From Ketobacter sp964016105 (GTDB lineage: Bacteria; Pseudomonadota; Gammaproteobacteria; Pseudomonadales; Ketobacteraceae), in NCBI GenBank assembly GCA_964016105.1, contig CAXHEX010000019.1:1-64000 (forward strand): DNA of 64,000 nucleotides, given 5' to 3'. How positions within the stretch are numbered: the first letter of the stretch is position 1; each line of letters begins with the position of its first letter. The position numbers and the translations under genes were made by a program. The notes under the pieces are model-generated. The model was not told the origin of the DNA and ran no database searches. It was given only the letters and a program-made list of their open reading frames with translations. Of the stretch, positions 27,098 to 35,650 are shown piece by piece.

Positions 27098-28634
27098 GGG
27101 CCATCTCCTTGTGTAGGTGTTCAAATCGCTGAATCACAAACTCCCTTTGGGGCGAAATGGAAAACACAAACCGAATCTGATCACCGACTTTTAAACCACT
27201 TATATCCAAACGATCTTGCACCACAAAATCCAAAGTGGCAGGACCACGATTCCATTTGGGAATGGCTTCGCGACTGATATTGAGCACGCCCGCCTCTGGG
27301 TCCACAGCATTAATCACACCGTCCACCTGGGCCTGGTTTTTATCATCTTCTGGACGCATACGTAAAAAATCCGATGTCTTACTGGATTCCGAATCCAGCA
27401 GGAACTGAGCAGAGAGCACCACCTTGTCACCCAAATTGAGGCCTTCGGTAATGGCCGCATGATCCCTATCGAAATCCACAACCTTTACTTCGATTGATTT
27501 GAATTTGCCGTCGCCCATGGCCAGTACAACGCGATCGCTGCTCCCCATTCTGATCAAGGCTTGCTTTGGAATAAGCAGCTCAGAGGACGTAGCTTCACCG
27601 GCAATGGAAACCTGCGTAAACATATTGGGTTTTAATCGATAATCCGGATTGGCCAAACGAATGCGAACCTTAAGGGCACGTAGTGCTTTATCGAGCACCG
27701 GGTAGATATAGTCCACGGTTCCACTCCAGCTCAGACCAGGCAAATAATCCTGGGTAATCTTAACCGGCGCCCCCACAACGATGGCGGATGCCTGACGCTC
27801 CAAGACCTCTGCTTCCACCCACACCTGAGCCAGGCTGGCTATGGCCATTACCGTGGTATCCGGGTGAACATAAAAACCTTCCCGCACATTGAGCTTATCC
27901 ACCACGCCAGATTGAATGGAAAAATAGGTAATCAATTGCTCAACTCGGCGAGATGATCTTAACTTTTGTATGGTTTGACGGGGGAACTGCAAAGCACGCA
28001 ACCGATTCTCTGCCGCATCGATAAGCCGCTTATTGCCGCGTTCCAGAGCCAGCACATATTCTTCTTGGGCATTAACCAAAGCCGGCGAATACAGGTCGTA
28101 AAGCGGTTTATTTTTTTCCACCCACTCCCCTTCTGCTTTTACATGGAGTCGCTCAATCCAGCCTTCCACTCGAGGGTGCACATGGATAAGCCCATCCTCG
28201 TTGTATTGGACGTAACCCACAGTGCGAATTCGCTTATCAAGCTGCCCCATCTTGGCTTGCACAGTTTTCACGCCCAAATTATTGACCACTTCTGGGGAGA
28301 TGGTAATGGTGCCAGGCCCCAGATCATCATCGCCACCGGATTCTTTATAGACGGGAATCAAATCCATACCCATGGGAGATTTTCCCGGTTTATCCCTTTT
28401 ATAATTCGGGTCCATAGGCGCTACCCAGTATAAGGGTTTTGACTCATCAGCCCCCTGAGAGCCCTCGGTACTATCGGATTTTGACTGAGACAATGCGTTC
28501 TGTAAGCTATAGCCAATAGCACCGCCCAGCAGCAGTAATACAACAGACAAAAAGAATTTAGCGGTGCCACTACCGCGGCTGTTTCCTCTAATGTACCCCC
28601 TACTACAACCTCTATTACAACCCCTATTATTCAT
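27090..28634 (-). CDS. cusB: CusB-type periplasmic adaptor with fused, degenerate CusF-like domain
   Basis: A 514-residue adaptor. An odd N-terminus of five RG-containing repeats precedes the TM/signal anchor. Next comes the metal-binding segment YWVAPMDP...DKPGKSPMGMDLIPVY, which keeps three Met like those that bind Cu in E. coli CusB, then the hairpin, lipoyl and barrel domains. The last 75 residues are a CusF-like fold (VDGVINAVDPEAGVLNIS...GLKVGDQIRF), but an ungapped comparison with E. coli CusF shows His36, Trp44, Met47 and Met49 replaced by Arg, Arg, Ala and Leu. The start ATG overlaps the cusC-like stop. Confidence 0.88.
   Translation of the reverse strand: MNNRGCNRGCSRGYIRGNSRGSGTAKFFLSVVLLLLGGAIGYSLQNALSQSKSDSTEGSQGADESKPLYWVAPMDPNYKRDKPGKSPMGMDLIPVYKESGGDDDLGPGTITISPEVVNNLGVKTVQAKMGQLDKRIRTVGYVQYNEDGLIHVHPRVEGWIERLHVKAEGEWVEKNKPLYDLYSPALVNAQEEYVLALERGNKRLIDAAENRLRALQFPRQTIQKLRSSRRVEQLITYFSIQSGVVDKLNVREGFYVHPDTTVMAIASLAQVWVEAEVLERQASAIVVGAPVKITQDYLPGLSWSGTVDYIYPVLDKALRALKVRIRLANPDYRLKPNMFTQVSIAGEATSSELLIPKQALIRMGSSDRVVLAMGDGKFKSIEVKVVDFDRDHAAITEGLNLGDKVVLSAQFLLDSESSKTSDFLRMRPEDDKNQAQVDGVINAVDPEAGVLNISREAIPKWNRGPATLDFVVQDRLDISGLKVGDQIRFVFSISPQREFVIQRFEHLHKEMARD
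28570..28634 (-). repeat. 12-bp repeats encoding RG motifs at the CusB N-terminus
   Basis: The first 63 bases of the cusB-like gene are made of near-repeats of 12 bases, giving NRGC, NRGC, SRGY, IRGN and SRGS before the hydrophobic anchor. These positive residues would sit on the cytoplasmic side. The repeat is probably a recent slippage expansion, and the number of units may vary between strains. Confidence 0.65.
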
Positions 28635-30021
28635 TGCCTTGCACCTCTTCTGGATCGGCTAATAAAAAATAATTTAAGCGAACAAGTGCTTTTGATTTTT
28701 CAACCGTGATGGTCAGCGCTTCTATTTCCGCATTGACTTGAGCGATACGAGCCCGCATCACTTCGCTAAAATCCCCATCATCACTGTCGTAGGCGGTAAG
28801 CACTGCTTCCGCCTGCTGCTGAACCTGAGGTAATAGGGCCTGCTCATAAAGGTTTTGTCGTTGATTTAGATTCTCAATGGCTTCCAATTCCGTTTTATAG
28901 GCCGCAAACATTGACCTTAGGGCCTGCCACTTTTGTGTTCTCAGAGCCGATACTTTTTCCACCGCTGACAACACGGTTTTGTCTTGTTTTTGACGAGTAA
29001 AAATGGGCATATCTAAACTGACACCCAGACTAAAGAAGTCCGCTCTTGTGTTGTTTCCCGGGCCATCTTCACGATAACCGTAGCTGGCATTGATGCCCCA
29101 CTGGGGCTTGTATTGTTCCAGGGCCAACTGCTTTTCATTTAAACCGGCGTCCACAAGTTGTTGCAGACTCTGAATTGCAGGGTGTTTGGAAAAGTACCCT
29201 AGAAGTTGCTGATCTGTTTTAGCCTCAAGCGCAGATTGTAGGGAAGCGATGTCTGATTCCAGATTTGGCAGAGAAGATGCCACCATCACTTCAGCAAAAC
29301 CATACTCTTGCGAAGAGCCAGGTGAAGAACCAGGCAAAGCGCCCGGCAAATTGCCGCCCTCAAGCAGAGGCTGTAACCACTCCCGTAGACGCTGCCTACC
29401 CACATCCTGTTTCTGCTGTAAAACCTGCAGCCTATCCCGAAGGCGGGTCAGTTCCACCTGAGCCTGTAACACATCCTGCTGACGAGTTCGGCCCAAAGCA
29501 GCACCGTAATTTCTTTCGGCAATCTCGGCCATTTTCTCAAACAGGTCTCGGTTGGCGGAGATACGTTGAATACTGCCCTGAGCCAAGTAAATATCGAGCC
29601 ATATCAAACTCACCAGACGTTGTACCTCAGCGAGCCGGTTTGCCCGCCGATAGGGCCATTGCTCACTCAAATCTTGCAGGTGCTGTTGCCGGATTTTCAA
29701 TTGCTTACCCCGCGGCAATTGTTGGCTCACCCCCACATTGAATTGAGTCATGGGTTCTTGATCGAAGTTAAAACTGTCCGTGGGTAAATTTGCCATGGTC
29801 AGTGACAATTTTGGAGAGGACAGACTGGTGGCCGCATCCGCTTGCGCCGACAGGGCCGCTTGCTGATGATTCGCCTGCTGTATCCAGGGGTCATGTTTCT
29901 GTGCAATGGCAACCGCTTCCGCCATGCCCAAACGGGGTTGGGCCAGCAACCCTGGGCTGAAGCCAAAACACAAAAACCAAAGCTGGGTTAACAAAATCGT
30001 TCTGATGGTTGTTGGAGACAT
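28627..30021 (-). CDS. cusC: TolC-family outer-membrane channel (CusC-type)
   Basis: A 464-residue TolC-family protein with a cleavable signal (hydrophobic stretch ending near SPGLLAQP), long coiled-coil helices rich in Gln and Leu, and the two-fold repeated architecture of the family. It forms the outer-membrane exit of the tripartite copper efflux system with the adaptor and RND genes that follow; its stop overlaps the adaptor start by 8 bp. No N-terminal lipobox cysteine is present, unlike E. coli CusC. Confidence 0.85.
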   Translation of the reverse strand: MSPTTIRTILLTQLWFLCFGFSPGLLAQPRLGMAEAVAIAQKHDPWIQQANHQQAALSAQADAATSLSSPKLSLTMANLPTDSFNFDQEPMTQFNVGVSQQLPRGKQLKIRQQHLQDLSEQWPYRRANRLAEVQRLVSLIWLDIYLAQGSIQRISANRDLFEKMAEIAERNYGAALGRTRQQDVLQAQVELTRLRDRLQVLQQKQDVGRQRLREWLQPLLEGGNLPGALPGSSPGSSQEYGFAEVMVASSLPNLESDIASLQSALEAKTDQQLLGYFSKHPAIQSLQQLVDAGLNEKQLALEQYKPQWGINASYGYREDGPGNNTRADFFSLGVSLDMPIFTRQKQDKTVLSAVEKVSALRTQKWQALRSMFAAYKTELEAIENLNQRQNLYEQALLPQVQQQAEAVLTAYDSDDGDFSEVMRARIAQVNAEIEALTITVEKSKALVRLNYFLLADPEEVQGNE

Positions 30022-30108
30022 CTCAATTACGCCACTGTCAGTGAAAATCAGCTGCAGCCACTAACGGATTTCAGCGGCTACCCATTCAAAAGACGGATTT
30101 ACCCTAAA

Positions 30109-30555
30109 TCAGGCGTTTACCGGGGGCCGGTAGAGATGATCGTAAGGAGGAGGAACAACAGAGAAATGGTAAGGGGGGACATTACTGGGGGCGACGAAAT
30201 CCGCAGCGCCATAAACCAAACTGCACAGCACCACATTGGCGAAGGAACACAGCCCGTCTGCGCAGGAGGTGCAGGGTTGTTGTGGATCACAGCAGGGCAT
30301 TTTCTCCATTGATTCAGCGGAGACCTGTTCAGCGACAGAGACCTTTTCAACCACAGGCGTTGTCTGATGACACCCGCCCTGATGGGAGTCCTGCGGTTGC
30401 TCTTGGAAATCACCAGCAGGCTGCTGATACACAGCAGGATGGCCAGCCAACGCAGAAAAAGACACCGTCAACTGGGCCAGAACGGCCAGCAACATTAGGG
30501 TCTTTGATAGGGGCTTGCTGAAATGGATTAACGCCACCGCAGAGTCTGTCTCCAT
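30109..30555 (-). CDS. Cys-rich secreted protein heading the copper-efflux operon (DUF2946-like)
   Basis: A 148-residue protein (from ATG 30555; the frame stays open to 30654) with an N-terminal hydrophobic segment and a Cys/His-rich stretch: GGCHQ, then MPCCDP, CTSC, DGLC. It ends in a Pro-rich tail closing LYRPPVNA. Short Cys-rich proteins of the DUF2946 type often precede cusCBA operons and may bind copper in the periplasm; family membership is by resemblance only. It lies 87 bp upstream of the cusC-like gene, same strand. Confidence 0.6.
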   Translation of the reverse strand: METDSAVALIHFSKPLSKTLMLLAVLAQLTVSFSALAGHPAVYQQPAGDFQEQPQDSHQGGCHQTTPVVEKVSVAEQVSAESMEKMPCCDPQQPCTSCADGLCSFANVVLCSLVYGAADFVAPSNVPPYHFSVVPPPYDHLYRPPVNA

Positions 30556-30669
30556 AAGTGTCAGGACTACAGATAAAACGGTAACTGAATTCCTGTGTTT
30601 GTGCCAGTCTATTTTGGCGGAGCAGTTTGCTTGGAACTGGGTGTGAGGAAACAAGAGTAAAGAAACAAG

Positions 30670-30704
30670 TCAGTGGGCATGCCCCATTAGAGACAACCCA
30701 CTGA
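30670..30704 (-). terminator. Hairpin terminator after acyl-CoA dehydrogenase
   Basis: An 8-bp stem (TCAGTGGG with CCCACTGA) around a loop that holds a GGGCATGCCC self-complementary core. It is placed between the dehydrogenase stop at 30745 and the copper operon start, so it separates two minus-strand units. The trailing bases are A/T-rich but there is no long U-run. Confidence 0.5.
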
Positions 30705-30744
30705 TTTTGCTACTGCAATTTAGATTCAAACGGCGAGCTAGATT

Positions 30745-31887
30745 CTAACGGCCAACAATACCTCTGGAAATCACCTCTTTCATGATCTCAGAAGAGCCCG
30801 CGTAGATAGTTTGGATTCGGGCATCAACATAGAAACGGGAGATGGGGTATTCCACGGTGTAGCCGTAGCCACCAAACAACTGCAAACATTCGTTAACCGC
30901 GCGCAGCTGCATTTCCGTTGTGGCCAGCTTCAGTACAGCGGCATCTTCCACAGACATGGCGCCCTTCTTAAAGTTAGCAATGTTTTTCTCCAACAAGGCC
31001 TGGCTCAGCTCGATGTCGGTTTTTACATCCGCCAGTTTAAATCGAGTATTCTGGAATTTACTGATGGATTGACCAAAAGCCTGTCGCTCTTGCACGTAGG
31101 CCGACGCCAATTCCAGTGCACCCTGGGCTGAAGCCACCGCCTGGGCGGCACAACCCAATCGCTCTCGGGGTAACTCTTCCATCAGGTAAATGAAGCCTTT
31201 GCCTTCCTCACCCAACAACGCATCTGCAGGTACGCGCAAATCACTGAAAAACAACTCAGCAGTATCACTGGCGTGCTGGCCTATCTTTTCGATCTTCTTG
31301 CCGGTGGAATATCCAGGCAATGACGTATCCACCAAAAACAACGAGATGCCTTTGGCACCGGCTTTGGGATCGGTTTTGGCACACACGATTACCAAGTCCG
31401 CGTGTATGCCGTTGGTAATAAAGACTTTGGAGCCATTCAGCACATATTCATCGCCATCTTTTACTGCGGTGGTTCGCATACCTGCCAGGTCACTGCCTGC
31501 ATTGGGTTCCGTCATAGCGATAGCGGACACCACTTCACCAGTGACCATTTTCGGCAGCCACTGCTCTTTCTGGGCTTCGGTACCAATGTTGTTGATGTAA
31601 GGCGCACAGATGTTGGCGTGGATGTTGTAACCGGTTCCCAAGCCACCGAACCCCATGCGAGACATCTCCCACAGAATCATGGGTGCTACTTCAAAATCGG
31701 TTCCCGCTGAACCATATTGCTCCGGCATGTCTGGGCAGAGCAGACCGGCCTGCCCCATTACGTTCCACATTTCACGGGGCATAAGGTGGTCTTTCTCCCA
31801 TTGTTCATAATGGGGCTCCACTTCCTTCTCCAAAAATCGCAAAACCATGTCTCGAAACAGTTCTAACTCTTCGTTGTGTGCGTCCAT
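30745..31887 (-). CDS. Acyl-CoA dehydrogenase
   Basis: A 380-residue flavin enzyme: MTEPNAGSDLAGM and the FAD-binding beta domain, then ERQAFGQSISKFQ and LQLFGGYGYTVEYP. At the C-terminal position where medium-chain enzymes have the catalytic Glu (IYEGT) this protein has IYAGSSE, so the base is probably on the earlier helix in GALELASAYVQE, as in long-chain and isovaleryl types. Beta-oxidation or branched-chain degradation is likely. It diverges from an AraC regulator across 182 bp, which may control it. Confidence 0.88.
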   Translation of the reverse strand: MDAHNEELELFRDMVLRFLEKEVEPHYEQWEKDHLMPREMWNVMGQAGLLCPDMPEQYGSAGTDFEVAPMILWEMSRMGFGGLGTGYNIHANICAPYINNIGTEAQKEQWLPKMVTGEVVSAIAMTEPNAGSDLAGMRTTAVKDGDEYVLNGSKVFITNGIHADLVIVCAKTDPKAGAKGISLFLVDTSLPGYSTGKKIEKIGQHASDTAELFFSDLRVPADALLGEEGKGFIYLMEELPRERLGCAAQAVASAQGALELASAYVQERQAFGQSISKFQNTRFKLADVKTDIELSQALLEKNIANFKKGAMSVEDAAVLKLATTEMQLRAVNECLQLFGGYGYTVEYPISRFYVDARIQTIYAGSSEIMKEVISRGIVGR

Positions 31888-32069
31888 CTTATAGCGCCTT
31901 TATGTGGGGGTTGCTGAGACTAGAAATTTTGGCTGAAACAAGCTGAATCCACAATGTTTCAACAAGTCAATTAATTAGCATTTTCGGACACATATACTGT
32001 AATATTAAGGGTTAATAGCAAAAATACAGCCTGAAGGCTGATTTTTATTACCAAAACCGGACACAGCCA

Positions 32070-33107
32070 GTGAAAACTCAACAAACCAACCATACGGTGT
32101 CGAGCCATTTTGCCCGGCGCTACCTCAGCCGTGCCCAGGCACTGGGTCTCGACCGTCAGGGGGTTTTGTCATACGCCGCACTGGCGGAATCTGCCCTGGA
32201 CCAGCCCGACGGCAGGCTTGCCCCCTATCAGCTGGCCAGGCTATTGAATAGAATTATGGTGGACGCCGATGACGAGTTTATGGGGCTCACCGCCCAGCGC
32301 TGTCGGTTTGGGGTATTTAATCTGCTGGCGGAGCATTTGATTCACTGCAAGAATCTGGAACAGGCATTAAAGGAAACCCAGCGTTTCTACCAGCTGGTAA
32401 CGGGGGAGGTGTTATTTAGGGTAGAAAAACGTAAGCAAACGGCCCTTATTCATATCAACCTTAATCAACCTGACTTGGATAGCCGCCACATACTTAGCGA
32501 GCTGCTTATCTTGGTATGGCATCGTTTTCCCAGTTGGCTGGTGGCAGAAGTGATCGCCATAGAAAGCGTTCACTTGACCATGGAAAAACCACGCTACCAT
32601 GAAGAATACCGTCTATTGTTTCCCTGTGACTGCACCTTTGGTTCCAACTCCAATTATATGGTATGGCCGCTCACGGCTCTTGAACAACCCATACAACGCC
32701 GCCCTGAACAACTGCAGCGCTATCTGGATAAAGTCCCATTGGTCTGGTTTAGAAAGTTGCAGTTCGAAGATATCCAAACCGATCGCGTGCTGCTAATACT
32801 TAAGCAAAATGAAAATTTGCAGACCGTAACCCTGGAGCAGATCGCATCGCAGCTGCATATGACATCCCGCACGCTGCGCCGTAAATTAAATGCCGAAGGA
32901 AGTCAGTTCCAAAACCTGAAAGACAGTGTACGAAGGGAACGGGCAATCTATTTGCTAAGCCAACCGGAAATCACCATTAAAGAAGCGGCGCACCGAGTTG
33001 GGTACACCGAAACAGCGTCGTTTATCCGCGCGTTCAAGCAGTGGACCGGGGAATCACCCGGCCAATATCGTAAAGAGTTGATGACTAGAAAAATCCCCAG
33101 CCCATAG
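32070..33107 (+). CDS. AraC-family regulator (OruR-type)
   Basis: A 345-residue regulator starting with GTG. The N-terminal two thirds is the arabinose-binding-like domain found in OruR/ArgR-type activators; the C-terminal 100 residues are a double helix-turn-helix (LEQIASQLHMTSRTLRRKL, then KEAAHRVGYTETASFIRAF). Divergent from the acyl-CoA dehydrogenase, which is the obvious target. The ligand is probably a fatty acid, acyl-CoA or related compound; this is inferred from context only. Confidence 0.85.
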   Translation: MKTQQTNHTVSSHFARRYLSRAQALGLDRQGVLSYAALAESALDQPDGRLAPYQLARLLNRIMVDADDEFMGLTAQRCRFGVFNLLAEHLIHCKNLEQALKETQRFYQLVTGEVLFRVEKRKQTALIHINLNQPDLDSRHILSELLILVWHRFPSWLVAEVIAIESVHLTMEKPRYHEEYRLLFPCDCTFGSNSNYMVWPLTALEQPIQRRPEQLQRYLDKVPLVWFRKLQFEDIQTDRVLLILKQNENLQTVTLEQIASQLHMTSRTLRRKLNAEGSQFQNLKDSVRRERAIYLLSQPEITIKEAAHRVGYTETASFIRAFKQWTGESPGQYRKELMTRKIPSP

Positions 33108-33294
33108 CCACAAGCGCTCACACCTATGTAAAAGTTACACCAAGGTCTACAAAATATTCACCAAGGCGCGAGCATGAAATCACCTGATCATGACTACCCA
33201 AATATCTCATCACCCCCGCTAAAGCCGGGGTTAGAAGGATTTTTACACTTGTATCCACTGTATCTCCTCTAGTGCTGTAGGGGTATAAAGTCTG

Positions 33295-33310
33295 TGGCAC
33301 AGTGGTTGCA
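33295..33310 (+). promoter_or_regulatory. Consensus sigma-54 (RpoN) promoter of the glucosylglycerol genes
   Basis: TGGCACAGTGGTTGCA matches TGGCAC-N5-TTGCA at every fixed position with exact GG-to-GC spacing. Transcription would begin about 12 bp further on, near 33321, leaving a 29-base leader to the ATG at 33350 with GGAG. Between the AraC stop (33107) and this site there is one GC-rich hairpin around 33206-33227, perhaps the AraC terminator, and room for an enhancer-binding-protein site. Confidence 0.8.
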
Positions 33311-33349
33311 CCCCAATGTAGGTAAATGTTTTACCTATCGGAGACAACA

Positions 33350-35635
33350 ATGCTGCTTGCAACAGACCTCGACGGCACTTTCCTAGCGGGGAATGTGGAT
33401 CAAAAAAGCAAACTCTACCAATTGATTGGAGCTCACCCCAATATCGATCTAGTATTTGTTACTGGCAGAGGACTGGAGTCCGTTCTGCCTATCCTTGCTG
33501 ACCCCACCATCCCCCAACCAAGTTACATCATCTGTGACGTGGGAAGCACCATCGTAGATGGTAAGACATTGCAACCGGTGCATCCTATACAACGTAGAAT
33601 CGAGTCCACTTGGCCCGGAACCCGGGCAGTTGAGGAAGCGCTGGCCGACTTGGAAAATCTTGTGCGACAAGAAGTCCCCCAAGAACGTCGCTGTTCCTAT
33701 TTTTCTGATGACGCTAACATCGCAGAGGACGTTGAGGCACGTTTAACCAAGTTGGAGTGTGATGTTGTTTACTCCGCTGATCGTTATCTTGACGTGTTGC
33801 CGAAAGGCGCTAGCAAAGGTGCTACATTAGAGGCTCTGGCTGAGTTTCTTGGCATTTCCGCCAGTGAGATATTAGTTGCCGGCGACACCATGAACGATTT
33901 CTCTATGTTCGACCGCGAGTTCAAAGGTGTGTGCGTGGGCAAATCAGAAACTCACTTGTTAAATTTCACAGAACATTTCGCCAACGTATATCACGCTGAA
34001 CAAGAAGGCTGTGGCGGTATACTGGAAGCCATAAGCTACTTTGCCTTTTTGGGGCCTTTGGGCATTGAATCTGAAATTCCAAATCAACAAACATTGGGCA
34101 AGTCTGATCTGGTTATCGTGTATCATCGCCTGCCCTATGAAGAATTCAGCAAAAATGGTGAAGTTGCACGACGTAAACCGAAGTCACCCAATGGGATCAT
34201 TCCAACCCTGCTAAGCTTTTTCGCCGAAGGCCGTAAAGGTGCTTGGGTTGCATGGTCACAACATGATGATCAGGCTCAAAAATTCCAAGTCCACACTGAC
34301 GTGGACAAGGAGAACTACGAAAATCTGATAGCAGCACGGGTCCCCTTAACCACCTCAGAGGTAGATGTTTTCTACCGAAAGTTCTCCAAGGAAGCGTTTT
34401 GGCCCACTTTACACACTTTCTGGGAAAGAGCCAGCTTCGAAGAGAAACATTGGCAAGTCTTTCTTGATGTGAACAAAAAGTTTGCTGAGAGGACCGCAGC
34501 AGAAGCGGCAGAAAATGGAACGGTTTGGATTCACGATTACAATCTTTGGATGGTTCCCGCGTACCTTAGGGAGCTGCGACCGGACGTGACCATTGCATTT
34601 TTTCATCATACCTACTTTCCATCTGCGGACGTTTTCAACGTGATACCTTGGCGTAGAGAAATCGTGGGGAGCCTATTGCAGTGTGACTACATCGGCTTTC
34701 ACATCCCTCGTCAAACCGAAAACTTCGTGGATGTGGCCCGAGGCGTAACCCCCCTGGAAGTCACTGACCGGGTAGGTTGCGCTCCACGCTTCATGACATA
34801 CGGTTGCGCTGTGGGATTAGAGGAAGTCACCACGGAGATCAAAGTAAATAACCGCTATATCGGTCTTGGCTCCCACCCGGTGGGGCTCGACATGAAGCGC
34901 ATCGAGCGAGTGCTGGAGAGCGATGAAACTGACAGAAAAATTGCACAGCTACGGGAAGATCTCAACGGAATACGCTTGATTTTGTCAGTAGAACGCTTGG
35001 ACTTCACAAAAGGCATCCTGGAAAAGCTGGAAGCATTTGAAAACCTGCTGGATCAGCACCCGGATCTTTTAGGAAAAGTGACGCTTCTTACAGTCTGCGT
35101 TCCAGCAGCAAGGGGCATGTCCATTTATGACAGTTTAAAAATACAAATCGAACAGACCGTAGGCCGCATCAATGGTAGTTTTGCATCCGTGGGTTGGACA
35201 CCTGTGCACTTCTTTTTTCGAGCCTTTCCATTTGAGGACCTGGTAGCTTATTACTCACTTGCGGACATCATGTGGATCACACCGCTAAGGGACGGCCTAA
35301 ACTTGGTGGCAAAAGAATACGTAGCCACCCAAGGTATGACCAACGGAAGCGGAGTTTTGGTGCTGTCAGAATTTACCGGGGCCGCAGCCGAATTAAAAGG
35401 TGCCTTATTAACCAACCCCCATGACCCGAGGGAATTGGTCAGTACCTGCCGTTTTGCGCTTTCGATGACAAAGGAAGAAGCTAAAACGCGGATGATCGAA
35501 GCCTACGAAACAGTAAGCCACTACGACATTGATTTCTGGGCTAAAGATTTCCTGGAATCCATATCCACCTACAATCGAGGACGTGGCAACGTGCTCTCAA
35601 TAGACAATGCTAAGAAGACGCAATTGGCTTCGTAA
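33350..35635 (+). CDS. ggpPS: Glucosylglycerol-phosphate synthase fused to HAD phosphatase
   Basis: A 761-residue two-domain enzyme. Residues 1-235 are a HAD phosphatase with all motifs: TDLDGT, TGRG, the Lys of PKGASKG and GDTMNDFSMF. The rest is a GT20 synthase (trehalose-phosphate-synthase fold) with HDYNLWMVPAYL, SVERLDFTKGI and PLRDGLNLVAKE. This order is that of GgpPS enzymes of Pseudomonas and Marinobacter, which make glucosylglycerol from ADP-glucose and glycerol 3-phosphate. ATG 33350 is preferred because GGAG lies seven bases upstream. The following phosphorylase and StpA-type phosphatase genes support glucosylglycerol over trehalose. Confidence 0.88.
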   Translation: MLLATDLDGTFLAGNVDQKSKLYQLIGAHPNIDLVFVTGRGLESVLPILADPTIPQPSYIICDVGSTIVDGKTLQPVHPIQRRIESTWPGTRAVEEALADLENLVRQEVPQERRCSYFSDDANIAEDVEARLTKLECDVVYSADRYLDVLPKGASKGATLEALAEFLGISASEILVAGDTMNDFSMFDREFKGVCVGKSETHLLNFTEHFANVYHAEQEGCGGILEAISYFAFLGPLGIESEIPNQQTLGKSDLVIVYHRLPYEEFSKNGEVARRKPKSPNGIIPTLLSFFAEGRKGAWVAWSQHDDQAQKFQVHTDVDKENYENLIAARVPLTTSEVDVFYRKFSKEAFWPTLHTFWERASFEEKHWQVFLDVNKKFAERTAAEAAENGTVWIHDYNLWMVPAYLRELRPDVTIAFFHHTYFPSADVFNVIPWRREIVGSLLQCDYIGFHIPRQTENFVDVARGVTPLEVTDRVGCAPRFMTYGCAVGLEEVTTEIKVNNRYIGLGSHPVGLDMKRIERVLESDETDRKIAQLREDLNGIRLILSVERLDFTKGILEKLEAFENLLDQHPDLLGKVTLLTVCVPAARGMSIYDSLKIQIEQTVGRINGSFASVGWTPVHFFFRAFPFEDLVAYYSLADIMWITPLRDGLNLVAKEYVATQGMTNGSGVLVLSEFTGAAAELKGALLTNPHDPRELVSTCRFALSMTKEEAKTRMIEAYETVSHYDIDFWAKDFLESISTYNRGRGNVLSIDNAKKTQLAS

Positions 35636-35650
35636 TATAAGGAGGATCGC

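Noticed and set aside
29265..29741. 158-codon plus-strand frame inside the cusC-like gene
   Set aside because: Antisense shadow of the TolC-family gene with low-complexity translation.
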